From: Emcibacter sp.
Lineage (GTDB): Bacteria > Pseudomonadota > Alphaproteobacteria > Sphingomonadales > Emcibacteraceae
DNA length: 64,000 nucleotides
Direction: 5' to 3'
Assembly (NCBI RefSeq): GCF_963675455.1
Contig: NZ_OY776217.1
Span: forward strand, 1,660,001 to 1,724,000
A program made the position numbers and the translations under genes. The notes under the pieces were generated by a model that had not been told where the DNA came from, did no database searches, and saw only the letters and a list, made by a program, of their open reading frames with translations. Shown here in pieces: positions 34,571-43,443 of the stretch. Position 1 is the first letter of the stretch. Every line of letters starts with the position of its first letter.

Positions 34571-35802
34571 AACGTCGCCGCACCTCCCATGTTGTGCTTT
34601 CGGCCGGTGGCACCGGCGGGCATATGTTTCCCGCCGTCGCGCTGAAGAACGAGCTTTTGCGGCGCGGTCACCGGGTGACCCTGATTACCGATGAACGCGG
34701 GCTGGCGTATCGTGAGTATTTTGGCGATGTCAAAATCCTGACGGTCAAAAGCGCGACATTCGCCGGCAAGAGCCTTCTGGGAAAAGTCGGTGCCCTGTTC
34801 AAGGTTCTGGGCGGTATCATGGAAGCCCGCTCGATGCTGACCATGCTGCGGCCGGGGGTTGTGGTCGGTTTCGGCGGTTATCCGTCTTTGCCGGCACTCC
34901 GGGCGGCTGTCAGTCTTGGCATTCCCACCTGCCTGCATGAACAGAACGCGGTGCTGGGCAGGGTCAATCGCCTGCTGGCAAAGAAAGTGGATGCAGTCGC
35001 CCTGTCTTTTGAAAATACCCTCAAGGCGGACTGGGAAAAATATACTTATACCGTGGTGACCGGCAATCCGGTGCGCAAGGAAATCGTCGAGCTTGGCGAC
35101 CGCACCTATCCCCCCATCGGCGAGGACAAAATCTTCCGCATTCTGGTCATTGGCGGCAGTCAGGGGGCGCGCATTTTCAGTGAAGTGGTGCCGGCGGCGA
35201 TCTCTACTTTGCCTCGGGCCGTGCAGCGCCGGCTGCAGATTACCCAGCAGTGCCGGGAAGAGGATATTGAGGCGGTCCGCGCCACCTATGCAAACACAAA
35301 AATCGCTGTTGAACTTTCGACCTTTATTTCCAACCTGCCGGAGTGTATGGAATGGTCACATCTTGTGATCGGACGGGCCGGGGCGTCGACGATAGCGGAA
35401 CTGACGGCTTCGGGGCGACCGGCCATTCTGGTGCCCTATTCCCATGCTACAGACGATCATCAGATGGAAAACGCCAAGGAGCTTGTGATTGCCGGCGGAG
35501 CGTGGATCTTCCATGAAAAGGAATTCAATCCCAGCGAACTGGCCAAGATGCTGCAGCGCCTGGCGAAAAGGCCGCGGGATGTATGGCGCGCCGCAGAGGA
35601 CAGTCGCAAGGTGGGTAAGCCCTATGCGGTCAAGGATCTGGCCGACCTGGTGGAACGCCTGGCCTTGGTCAAGGGGGATGCGGGCGTCATAAAAGTGAAC
35701 AAGCTGGAGAGTCTGATAAAACCTTCGGTAACTGAAGCAGAGAGTGAAACGAGTGAGAGTGAAGAATCCAGGCCGGCCCTTACGGCAGGGGAGCGGTCAT
35801 GA
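34567..35802 (+). CDS. murG: UDP-GlcNAc:MurNAc-(pentapeptide)-PP-undecaprenol transferase MurG
   Basis: A 411-residue GT-B glycosyltransferase making lipid II. The N-terminal glycine-rich loop SAGGTGGHMFPAVAL is clear, as are HEQNAVLGRVNRLL, VTGNPVR, IGGSQGARIFS and the C-terminal nucleotide-binding segment GRAGASTIAEL. The last 40 or so residues are an acidic Ser/Glu-rich extension (with ETSESEESRP) beyond the usual MurG end, giving about 40-50 residues more than the common length. It overlaps ftsW and murC by four bases. Confidence 0.97.
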   Translation: MKRRRTSHVVLSAGGTGGHMFPAVALKNELLRRGHRVTLITDERGLAYREYFGDVKILTVKSATFAGKSLLGKVGALFKVLGGIMEARSMLTMLRPGVVVGFGGYPSLPALRAAVSLGIPTCLHEQNAVLGRVNRLLAKKVDAVALSFENTLKADWEKYTYTVVTGNPVRKEIVELGDRTYPPIGEDKIFRILVIGGSQGARIFSEVVPAAISTLPRAVQRRLQITQQCREEDIEAVRATYANTKIAVELSTFISNLPECMEWSHLVIGRAGASTIAELTASGRPAILVPYSHATDDHQMENAKELVIAGGAWIFHEKEFNPSELAKMLQRLAKRPRDVWRAAEDSRKVGKPYAVKDLADLVERLALVKGDAGVIKVNKLESLIKPSVTEAESETSESEESRPALTAGERS

Positions 35803-37241
35803 ATAAGAATATCCAGCCCCCCAGCATCGGTCATCCCATCAATATAGGCATCCTGCATTTTGTCGGTATCGGCGGTATCGGCATGAGCGGCATAGCCGAA
35901 GTCATGCATAATTTCGGCTACAAGGTGCAGGGCAGCGACATTTCCGAAAATGCCAATGTCAAGCGGCTGCAAAGTCTGGGGATCGACGTCAAGATCGGAC
36001 AGACTGCGGAAAATTTGGAGGGCGCCTGGGGTATTGTGGTGTCTTCCGCCATCCGGGCCGACAATCCGGAAATGGTCGAGGCCCGGGCCCGCAAGATGCC
36101 GGTGATCCGCCGGGCGGAAATGCTGGCCGAACTGATGCGCCTGAAATGGTGCGTGTCCATTGCCGGAACCCACGGCAAAACCACAACTACGTCCATGGTG
36201 GCTGCGGTTCTGGATACGGCCAAATACGACCCGACCGTGATTAACGGCGGCATCATCAATGCTTACGGCACAAATGCCCGCCTGGGTGAAGGCGACTGGA
36301 TGGTGGTCGAGGCCGATGAATCCGACGGTACCTTTGTCAAACTGCCGTCGACGGTGGCCGTGGTTACCAACATTGACCCGGAACATCTGGATTTTTACGG
36401 CGATTTTGAAACGGAAAAAGAAGCCTTTCGCACCTTTATCGAGAATGTGCCCTTCTATGGGTTTGCCGCCATGTGTATTGATCATCCGGAGGTGCAGGCG
36501 CTGATCGGCCGGATTACCGACCGCAAGATCGTGACTTTCGGTTTTAGCCCGCAGGCGGATATTCGCGGCAAGGGCCTGAAGTTTGTAGAAGGCTGCGCCC
36601 ATTTCGATGTGGAGATCAGCACCCGCCAGGGGGAGAATGTTGAAATCCTGTCTGACATCATTCTGCCCATGCCGGGTCGTCATAATGTGCTCAATGCGCT
36701 GGCGGCCATTGCCGTCGCCCATGAAATGGGGATTGAGGCTGCGGTGATCCGCGAGGCCTTTGCCGCCTTCTCAGGTGTGAAGCGACGCTTTACCCGGGTG
36801 GACCAGGTGGACGGTGTGACTATTGTTGATGATTACGCCCATCATCCGGTAGAAATCTCGGCCGTTCTGGCGGCCGCCCGAGAAGCCTATCAGGGCAAGG
36901 TCATCGCGGTGGTGCAACCTCATCGCTATAGTCGCCTGAAAAGCCTGTTTGACGAATTCTGCGCCTGTTTCAACAATGCGGATACGGTCTTTGTTGCGCC
37001 GGTCTATGAGGCCGGGGAAAGCCCCATTGAAGGGGCCGACCGGGATAGCCTGGTGGAAGGATTGCACCGTTTCGGTCATCGCCAGGTTTCCGCCATTGAG
37101 GGCATGGCTGATCTGCCCCTTAAAATAGCCGAGGTGGCTGAGGACGGGGATATTGTGATCTGTCTCGGGGCCGGGAATATTACGTTCTGGGCTTACGAAC
37201 TGCCGGACGCCTTGCGCGCCCTGAAGGGAAAGGGGGCCTGA
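35799..37241 (+). CDS. murC: UDP-MurNAc:L-alanine ligase MurC
   Basis: A 480-residue first Mur ligase of the pathway. Motifs: the N-terminal Rossmann loop FVGIGGIGMSGIAEV, the P-loop in IAGTHGKTTTTSMVA, VVEADESDGTF, NIDPEHLDFYG and the C-terminal VDDYAHHPVE. It adds L-Ala to UDP-MurNAc. Its start overlaps murG by four bases, and its stop overlaps the murB start by one base (TGATG). Confidence 0.97.
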   Translation: MNKNIQPPSIGHPINIGILHFVGIGGIGMSGIAEVMHNFGYKVQGSDISENANVKRLQSLGIDVKIGQTAENLEGAWGIVVSSAIRADNPEMVEARARKMPVIRRAEMLAELMRLKWCVSIAGTHGKTTTTSMVAAVLDTAKYDPTVINGGIINAYGTNARLGEGDWMVVEADESDGTFVKLPSTVAVVTNIDPEHLDFYGDFETEKEAFRTFIENVPFYGFAAMCIDHPEVQALIGRITDRKIVTFGFSPQADIRGKGLKFVEGCAHFDVEISTRQGENVEILSDIILPMPGRHNVLNALAAIAVAHEMGIEAAVIREAFAAFSGVKRRFTRVDQVDGVTIVDDYAHHPVEISAVLAAAREAYQGKVIAVVQPHRYSRLKSLFDEFCACFNNADTVFVAPVYEAGESPIEGADRDSLVEGLHRFGHRQVSAIEGMADLPLKIAEVAEDGDIVICLGAGNITFWAYELPDALRALKGKGA

Positions 37242-38173
37242 TGACTGTATCTGCGGCTACATCCCTGTCCTTCACTGACAATTTGCCCCTCGTGCGCGGC
37301 AAATATGAATTTGATGCGCCGCTGGCCAGATATACATGGTTCAAGGTCGGCGGCCCGGCTGCGGTTCTGTTCACGCCCGAGGACGAGGCCGATCTGGCCG
37401 CCTTCCTGCGCGGCCTGTCCCTGGATGTGCCGCTGCTCTGTCTCGGGGTTGGCTCAAACCTGCTGATCCGGGACGGCGGTTTTGACGGGGTGGTGATCCG
37501 GTTCGGCAAGAAATTTGCCCGGATTGACGTGAAGGAAACGCAGATTTATGCCGGTGCAGGGGCGCCCGATATCGCGGTGGCTGCTGCCGCCCGTGACGCC
37601 GATCTGGCCGGGTTCGAGTTTTTGCGCGGCATTCCCGGGACCATCGGCGGGGCGATCCGCATGAATGCCGGGGCTTACGAACGGGAAATGGCCGATGTGC
37701 TGGTCGAGGCACAGGCCCTGGACCGGGCCGGAAACGAGCATCATTTTTCCCTGACGGACATGGATTACAGCTATCGTCATTCGAACCTGCCGGAAAATCT
37801 GATTTTTACCGGCGCGATCCTGCAGGGCACACCGGACCTGAAAGAGAATATCGAACGGCGCATGCAGGAAATTGCCGATGCGCGCGAGGAAAGCCAGCCG
37901 CTCAGGACCCGCACCGGCGGCAGCACCTTTAAAAACCCTGACGGTCACAAGGCCTGGCAGCTGATTGACGAGGCCGGATGCCGCGGTCTTCGCGTCGGCG
38001 GCGCGCATGTGTCGGAAAAACACTGTAATTTCCTGATCAATGACGAAAATGGAACGGCTGCGGATATTGAAATGCTGGGCGAAGAAGTCCGCCGGCGGGT
38101 GAAGGATACATCAGGTGTCGAGCTTGAGTGGGAAATCCGCATCGTCGGTGAAAGCGCGGAGGATCGGTCATGA
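37241..38173 (+). CDS. murB: UDP-N-acetylenolpyruvoylglucosamine reductase MurB
   Basis: A 310-residue FAD-dependent reductase that produces UDP-MurNAc. It shows YTWFKVGGPAAVLFTP, the FAD-binding GVGSNLLIRDGGFDGVVIR, GIPGTIGGAIRMNAGAYE, and the active-site serine region RTGGSTFKNPDG. The spacing is the type I form with the three-strand insertion. It overlaps ddlB by four bases. Confidence 0.96.
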   Translation: MTVSAATSLSFTDNLPLVRGKYEFDAPLARYTWFKVGGPAAVLFTPEDEADLAAFLRGLSLDVPLLCLGVGSNLLIRDGGFDGVVIRFGKKFARIDVKETQIYAGAGAPDIAVAAAARDADLAGFEFLRGIPGTIGGAIRMNAGAYEREMADVLVEAQALDRAGNEHHFSLTDMDYSYRHSNLPENLIFTGAILQGTPDLKENIERRMQEIADAREESQPLRTRTGGSTFKNPDGHKAWQLIDEAGCRGLRVGGAHVSEKHCNFLINDENGTAADIEMLGEEVRRRVKDTSGVELEWEIRIVGESAEDRS

Positions 38174-39084
38174 ACAAGCATGTTGTGGTCCTGAAAGGGG
38201 GCTGGTCGGCTGAGCGCGAGGTTTCGCTGATGAGCGGGGCGGCGGTGGCCAGGGCCCTGACCAATGCCGGTTACAATGTCACCGAACTTGATGTGACACC
38301 CGATGTTTACATGGATCTTGTCCGGATCAAGCCGGATGTGGCCTTTAATGCCCTGCACGGCCGCTGGGGCGAGGATGGCTGCATCCAGGGCCTGCTCGAA
38401 ATTCTGAAAATTCCCTATACCCATTCCGGGGTGCGGGCCTCGGCCGTGGCCATGGACAAGATCGCCGCCAAGAATATGTTCCGCACGGTCAATATTCCCT
38501 GCGCCGAGGACAGGTTGATTTCCGGCGATGAGCTGTTCAAAGCCGATCCCCTGCCGCGCCCTTATGTGGTCAAACCGGCCAATGAAGGATCCAGCGTCGG
38601 TGTGGTGATCGTGCGCGAAGGCGATAACCTGACCCCGGACAAGCCGGGTCCCTGGCAGTCTGACAGCCTGCTGATGGCGGAACAGTTCCTGCCCGGACGG
38701 GAATTGACAGTTTCCGTGATGGGCGACAGGGCGCTTGCGGTGACAGAGCTTCGTCCCTTAAGCGGCTTTTACGACTATGAAGCCAAATATCAGGACGGCA
38801 AAACCGAACATCTGATCCCGGCGCCGCTGGAGGATGAGATGACCGGTCGGCTGATGCATCTGGCGCTGGAGGCCCATGAGGTACTTGGTTGCCGCGGCGT
38901 GAGTCGGGCTGATTTCCGCCTTGATGACGGACCGGACGGCGATGGTGTTCCCTATATTCTGGAGGTCAATACCCAGCCCGGCATGACGGCGCTGTCACTG
39001 GTGCCGGAGCAGGCCGCCCATCTGGGGATTTCCTTTGAGGAGCTTGTCAGCTGGATGGTGGAGGACGCCTCATGCGATCGCTGA
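38170..39084 (+). CDS. ddlB: D-alanine--D-alanine ligase
   Basis: A 304-residue ATP-grasp ligase that makes D-Ala-D-Ala for MurF. It has the N-terminal KGGWSAEREVSLMSG, the ATP-grasp GSSVGVVIV segment, and LEVNTQPGMTALSLVPEQAAHLG near the C-terminus, matching the omega-loop and metal-binding residues. It overlaps ftsQ by 13 bases in a different frame, which is an unusually long overlap within this otherwise 1-4-base-overlap operon. Confidence 0.97.
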   Translation: MNKHVVVLKGGWSAEREVSLMSGAAVARALTNAGYNVTELDVTPDVYMDLVRIKPDVAFNALHGRWGEDGCIQGLLEILKIPYTHSGVRASAVAMDKIAAKNMFRTVNIPCAEDRLISGDELFKADPLPRPYVVKPANEGSSVGVVIVREGDNLTPDKPGPWQSDSLLMAEQFLPGRELTVSVMGDRALAVTELRPLSGFYDYEAKYQDGKTEHLIPAPLEDEMTGRLMHLALEAHEVLGCRGVSRADFRLDDGPDGDGVPYILEVNTQPGMTALSLVPEQAAHLGISFEELVSWMVEDASCDR

Positions 39085-39953
39085 TGAAGTTTCTGATCCG
39101 GAAAAAAGAACCCCTCAAGCGGGGGGAACGGGAAGTCCAGAGCCTGAAACGCCGACGCCAGAAAGATCTGGTCATCCGCAGTGTGAGTGTCGGGACAATT
39201 GCATGCGTTGTGATCCTGTCTGTCTATCTGTGGCAGAGCGGCATGGTTTCAGACGCCGTCCAGAGCACCGGCGAGCGCGTTCAGGAACGGCTGACCGATG
39301 CGGGCCTGGTGGTGGCGGAAATCCGCATTGACGGCCAGCAACAGACGGCGCTGGATGATATTCGCAAGGCCCTGGCCATCAGTCACGGGGAAAGCATCAT
39401 GTCCCTTGACCTCAAGGCCATGCGGGAACGGGTCGAGGCCCTTGCCTGGGTCGAGCATGCCAGCATCAGCCGTTCCATGCCCGATATCCTGACAGTCCGG
39501 GTGAAGGAATATATACCGGTTGCCCTGTGGCAGGTTGACGGCCATCTGTGGCTGGTGACCCGGGACGGCAAGCGGATCACCGACCAGAAACTGTCTCATT
39601 TTGCCGCACTTCCTATGGTGGTGGGGCGCGGCGCGGACAGCGCCATGCCGGATTATCTGGATCTGCAGGAAGGCTATCCCGCTGTTTTTGAACAGGTTGA
39701 AAATGCGGTCCGGGTCGGCGGGCGGCGCTGGGACCTGTTGATGAAACAGGGCATTACGGTGCGACTGCCGGAAAAGAATGTGCCCGATGCACTGGAAAAA
39801 TTCGCTCAAATGCAGCGGGACGAGAAAATACTTGAAAAGGAAATACTGGCAGTGGATCTGCGTCTTGAAAATAAAACCTACATTCGCCTGACGCCCGGGG
39901 AGGCAAAGCGGCGCCGGCTGGCTGCGAAAACCGCCGAAGAGGAACAGATCTGA
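39072..39953 (+). CDS. ftsQ: Cell division protein FtsQ
   Basis: A 293-residue bitopic division protein. It has a basic cytoplasmic N-terminus (KRGEREVQSLKRRRQKD), one membrane helix (about 37-55, VSVGTIACVVILSVYLW), a POTRA domain beginning near residue 77 (VVAEIRIDGQQQTALDDI), and the FtsQ domain with LPMVVGRGAD. It links FtsL/FtsB to the division ring. The stop overlaps the ftsA start by one base. Confidence 0.94.
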   Translation: MRSLMKFLIRKKEPLKRGEREVQSLKRRRQKDLVIRSVSVGTIACVVILSVYLWQSGMVSDAVQSTGERVQERLTDAGLVVAEIRIDGQQQTALDDIRKALAISHGESIMSLDLKAMRERVEALAWVEHASISRSMPDILTVRVKEYIPVALWQVDGHLWLVTRDGKRITDQKLSHFAALPMVVGRGADSAMPDYLDLQEGYPAVFEQVENAVRVGGRRWDLLMKQGITVRLPEKNVPDALEKFAQMQRDEKILEKEILAVDLRLENKTYIRLTPGEAKRRRLAAKTAEEEQI

Positions 39954-41206
39954 TGGCGGTGTTGCGTGAAAATGTCATCGCCGCGCTGGATGTGGGCAGC
40001 AGCAAGATCTGCTGTTTTATTGCCCGGGTCGGCGAAAACGGCAGGCCGCATGTGGTGGGGATCGGGCATCAGGTGTCCCAGGGCATCAAGGCCGGCACCG
40101 TGGTCGACATGGAAGAGACGGAAACATCAATCCGCGCGGCGGTGGATACCGCCGAACGCATGGCCGGCGGCAGCCCGATCGAGAATGTCTTTGTGAATAT
40201 TTCCTCAGGCCAGCCGGAAAGCCGCCATTTTGCGGTGGAAGTGGATGTGGCCGGACACCAGATCAGCGAGGCCGATATCAAAAGGGTGCTGGACGGCGCC
40301 CAGGAACATATCCGTAACGAGGAACGTTTTGTCGTCCATTCCCGCCCGGCCAGTTACAGCATCGACGGCGTCAGCGGGGTCAAGGACCCGCGCGGCATGT
40401 ACGGGGAAAAACTCGGCGTCGACATGCATATGGCGACGGTGGCGGTCAGTCCGCTGAAAAACCTGCAGACCTGTATCAACCGCTGCCATCTCAATCTGGC
40501 TGGCGTGGTGCTGTCGCCTTATGCTTCGGGCCTGTCCAGCCTGGTCCAGGACGAACGCGAACTAGGCAGCGTCTGCATCGACATGGGCGGCGGTCTGACC
40601 TCGGTCGCGGCTTTCAAGGATGACGAATTTATCTTTGCCGATACCATTCCGCTGGGCGGCAATCATGTCACCAGCGATATTGCCCAGGGACTGTCGACGC
40701 CACTCAGTAATGCGGAACGGCTGAAGACCCTGTTCGGCAACTGTTTCCCCCGGGCCATGGTCCGGGACCAGATTGATATCGTGCAGACCGGCGATGACGG
40801 CGGTGAATATACCACCACCATTCCGCGGTCGATGCTGACCCAGATTATCGGTCCCCGCATGGAGGAAATTCTGGAGATTGTGCGCGACCGCCTGGTGGCG
40901 TCCGGGCTCGACAGTATCGTCGGACGGCGCATCGTCATCACCGGCGGCGCCAGCCAGATGAACGGGCTCGAGGAACTGGCCAAGAAGGTCTTCGCCACCG
41001 ACAAGTTTGAACGCCACATCCGCATGGGCCGGCCGCTCAGCGTCGATGGTCTGGCGGACGCCACGGCGGGGCCGGTTTTTTCGACCTGCGCCGGGCTTTT
41101 GAATTACGCGGCGACGCGGCCGGACGAGGTTCATTTTCACAGCGAAGCACAGCCGATGCTGGGGGTTTTTTCCCGGATCAGCCGCTGGGTGAAGGAAAAT
41201 TTTTGA
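39953..41206 (+). CDS. ftsA: Cell division protein FtsA
   Basis: A 417-residue actin-like protein that tethers FtsZ to the membrane. Visible: VIAALDVGSSKICCFIARV phosphate-1 loop, the SHS2/1C region (VVHSRPASYSIDGVSGV), IDMGGGLTSVAAF phosphate-2, ITGGASQMNGLEE adenosine motif, and a C-terminal amphipathic helix (FSRISRWVKENF) that serves as the membrane-targeting sequence. It is separated from ftsZ by 161 bases with its own regulatory sites. Confidence 0.97.
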   Translation: MAVLRENVIAALDVGSSKICCFIARVGENGRPHVVGIGHQVSQGIKAGTVVDMEETETSIRAAVDTAERMAGGSPIENVFVNISSGQPESRHFAVEVDVAGHQISEADIKRVLDGAQEHIRNEERFVVHSRPASYSIDGVSGVKDPRGMYGEKLGVDMHMATVAVSPLKNLQTCINRCHLNLAGVVLSPYASGLSSLVQDERELGSVCIDMGGGLTSVAAFKDDEFIFADTIPLGGNHVTSDIAQGLSTPLSNAERLKTLFGNCFPRAMVRDQIDIVQTGDDGGEYTTTIPRSMLTQIIGPRMEEILEIVRDRLVASGLDSIVGRRIVITGGASQMNGLEELAKKVFATDKFERHIRMGRPLSVDGLADATAGPVFSTCAGLLNYAATRPDEVHFHSEAQPMLGVFSRISRWVKENF

Positions 41207-41389
41207 CGGAAAAGACTCTAATTGGGTTAGAAAACGACTCGAAATGCAAAAAAAACGACTCGGAATGTGTTTTTGTTAGACAGCGTGAATCGCTTAAGGT
41301 AAATTATTATTAACTATTTGTTCAGCAACACTGAATCACGGGATTTCAGTGCAGCCAGGAGGCCAGGATGACCATTGAATTTACGACTC
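41207..41389 (+). promoter_or_regulatory. ftsZ upstream region with clustered GANTC (CcrM) sites
   Basis: GANTC occurs at 41214-41218, 41236-41240, 41257-41261, 41287-41291, 41333-41337 and 41385-41389, the last just inside ftsZ. Two of the sites sit within a near-perfect 14-base direct repeat (AACGACTCGAAATG / AACGACTCGGAATG) 21 bases apart. GANTC is the CcrM methylation target, known to control ftsZ in Caulobacter. Exact -10/-35 elements are not clear; A/T-rich sequence lies at 41301-41320. Confidence 0.7.
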
Positions 41390-43080
41390 CGGAATTGACA
41401 GAATTGCAACCAAAAATTTCCGTTTTTGGTGTCGGCGGGGCCGGCGGCAATGCGGTCAATAATATGATTGTTTCCCAGCTTCAGGGGGTCGATTTCATTG
41501 TTGCAAATACTGATGCACAGGCTCTGGCTCACTCCCGCGCGGAACAGAAAATCCAGCTCGGTGCGGAACTGACGCAGGGTCTCGGCGCCGGCGCCCGCCC
41601 GGAAGTGGGACGTGCCGCGGCCGAGGAAACCATGGACCTGATCGAGGAACATCTGCAGGGCTGCCACATGGCCTTCATTACCGCCGGCATGGGTGGCGGT
41701 ACCGGCACCGGTGCGGCGCCGATGATTGCCATGAAGGCCCGCGAAAAAGGCATTCTGACGGTTGGCGTGGTCACCAAGCCGTTCCAGTTTGAAGGGTCCC
41801 GCCGCATGAAGCTGGCCGAGCAGGGTATTGCCGAGCTCAGCGAATATGTGGATACGCTGATCATCATCCCGAACCAGAACCTGTTCCGCATCGCCAATGA
41901 ACACACCACCTTTGCCGACGCTTTCGCCATGGCCGACGAAGTGCTGCACTCCGGCGTGCGCGGCATCACTGACCTGATGGTCATGCCCGGTCTTGTCAAC
42001 CTGGACTTTGCCGATGTGCGCACCGTGATGAGCGAGATGGGCAAGGCAATGATGGGCACCGGTGAAGCCTCCGGCGAGGGCCGCGCTCTCGAGGCTGCCG
42101 AAGCCGCCATTTCCAATCCGCTGCTCGACGAAGTCAGCATGAAAGGCGCCCAGGGCGTGCTGATCAACATCACCGGCGGCATGGACCTGACCCTGTTTGA
42201 AGTTGACGAAGCCGCCAACCGCATCCGCAACGAAGTCGACCCGGACGCCAATATCCTGGTCGGGTCGGCGCTGAATCCGGATCTGGAAGGCAAGATGCGG
42301 GTGTCCGTTGTCGCCACCGGCATCGACGGCGCCGCCCAGCCGCGCATTGAAACCCCGGTCCGCACCTATCATTTCAACAAACCGAAGGAAGAGGCCGCGG
42401 AAGCAGCCCCGACCGCGGAAGATGTGGCGACAGCGGTTGCCGAACAGCAGCCGGCCATGGACCTGTCCAACGAGGCCTATCTGGAAGAGCCGCTTGAACT
42501 GGTCAATGAAGTACAGGACGAAGACGACGATACCGCGGCGCTGCTGAGCCAGCTTGACGACAGCATCGTTGAAGAACGCGCGGCGGAAGAGCTTGTAGCG
42601 GCGTCTGTTGAGGATGATCGCGAAGCACCGTTTATTGCCCCCGAGCCTATGCTGCCGGAAAGCCGTCCGGACGAGCTTACCGATGCGGCCGATCCCTATG
42701 CCGAGGCCGCCATGGCCAACGGCGGGACTGAGGAAAAACCGGGCCGGCTGAATATTTTCGGGTCCATGCTCGGCGGTAAAAAAAAGGCCAGGGCAGCTAA
42801 AGAACCGACCCTGAAGCAGGGTGACCTGCTGGGCGCGCCGAAGATCACCGAAGACGTAAGACCGGCCCCGGCGGCCAATCCGATCCGCCAGACCCCTGAG
42901 GTACGGGCGGAAGAGCCGACCGAAGTAAGAGCCGAGCCTGTGGCCCCGGCGGCCCCGAAACAGGAAGCGACCCGTTCCCCGCTGACGGCAGGGGAGCGTA
43001 TTGCGCCCCAGAGCTCGACCGCGGCAAAAGACGACGACCATCTTGAAATTCCGGCCTTCCTGCGCCGTCAAGCGAACTAG
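41368..43080 (+). CDS. ftsZ: Cell division protein FtsZ
   Basis: A 570-residue tubulin-like GTPase that forms the division ring. The GTP-binding signature GGGTGTGAAP and the T7 loop region NLDFADVRTVM are present. The globular domain ends near residue 330. A long variable acidic/Ala-Pro linker of over 200 residues follows, and the conserved C-terminal peptide LEIPAFLRRQAN (FtsA/ZipA-binding type) closes the protein. The linker is longer than in enterobacteria, as usual for alphaproteobacteria. ATG 41368 follows CCAGGAGG. A terminator follows the stop. Confidence 0.98.
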   Translation: MTIEFTTPELTELQPKISVFGVGGAGGNAVNNMIVSQLQGVDFIVANTDAQALAHSRAEQKIQLGAELTQGLGAGARPEVGRAAAEETMDLIEEHLQGCHMAFITAGMGGGTGTGAAPMIAMKAREKGILTVGVVTKPFQFEGSRRMKLAEQGIAELSEYVDTLIIIPNQNLFRIANEHTTFADAFAMADEVLHSGVRGITDLMVMPGLVNLDFADVRTVMSEMGKAMMGTGEASGEGRALEAAEAAISNPLLDEVSMKGAQGVLINITGGMDLTLFEVDEAANRIRNEVDPDANILVGSALNPDLEGKMRVSVVATGIDGAAQPRIETPVRTYHFNKPKEEAAEAAPTAEDVATAVAEQQPAMDLSNEAYLEEPLELVNEVQDEDDDTAALLSQLDDSIVEERAAEELVAASVEDDREAPFIAPEPMLPESRPDELTDAADPYAEAAMANGGTEEKPGRLNIFGSMLGGKKKARAAKEPTLKQGDLLGAPKITEDVRPAPAANPIRQTPEVRAEEPTEVRAEPVAPAAPKQEATRSPLTAGERIAPQSSTAAKDDDHLEIPAFLRRQAN

Positions 43081-43194
43081 TGAAGGCCAACTAGAGATAA
43101 CTATAAAAAAACAACAGGTAGAAACAGGGATCGAGTTTTTGAGTATTTTGTCAGAGTAGAGTTCGAGTTTAGTATTTTCCCCTGAACTGAAGAC

Positions 43195-43219
43195 AAGGCG
43201 GGTATCCCCCGCCTTTTTT
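43195..43219 (+). terminator. Intrinsic terminator after ftsZ
   Basis: AAGGCGGG (43195-43202) pairs with CCCGCCTT (43208-43215) across a 5-base loop, followed by T residues. It ends the dcw cluster. Confidence 0.9.
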
Positions 43220-43260
43220 CTTTGGGGGGTGCTCTCAAATGTTGTTCCCGCTTCTCCATT

Positions 43261-43389
43261 CGTCATTCCCGTGAAAACGGGAATCCATGCCTGACGTTGC
43301 ATAGACCTTTCAAGCGGACACATGGACCCCCGCTTTCGCGAGGGTGACGATTGAGTTGGGACTGGATTCCCGCCTGCGCGGGAATGACG
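43261..43389. repeat. Palindromic repeat element (copy A) with 11-base terminal inverted repeats
   Basis: A 129-base element bounded by CGTCATTCCCG (43261-43271) and its exact inverse CGGGAATGACG (43379-43389). An internal ATTCCCGT/ACGGGAAT hairpin opens it, and CCCCCGCTTTCGCGAGGG lies in the middle. It belongs to the common proteobacterial family of CGTCATTCCCG-type repeats. With the ftsZ terminator it fills the 363-base gap before the next gene. A related copy B lies at 44591-44680. Confidence 0.8.
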
Positions 43390-43443
43390 GTTGAGGGAAG
43401 GGTGCATTCGGGCTAGACTGACGCATCATCATCGGGGGAAATT

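Noticed and set aside
41294..41313. TTAA pair upstream of ftsZ as a CtrA site
   Set aside because: The two TTAA half-sites are 12 bases apart instead of 7, so the consensus is not met.
41314..43407. A 697-codon open frame on the minus strand opposite ftsZ
   Set aside because: It is antisense to a clear FtsZ and arises from codon bias in GC-rich DNA; its product has low-complexity G/H/R/F-rich composition and its N-terminus is a translation of the palindromic repeat.
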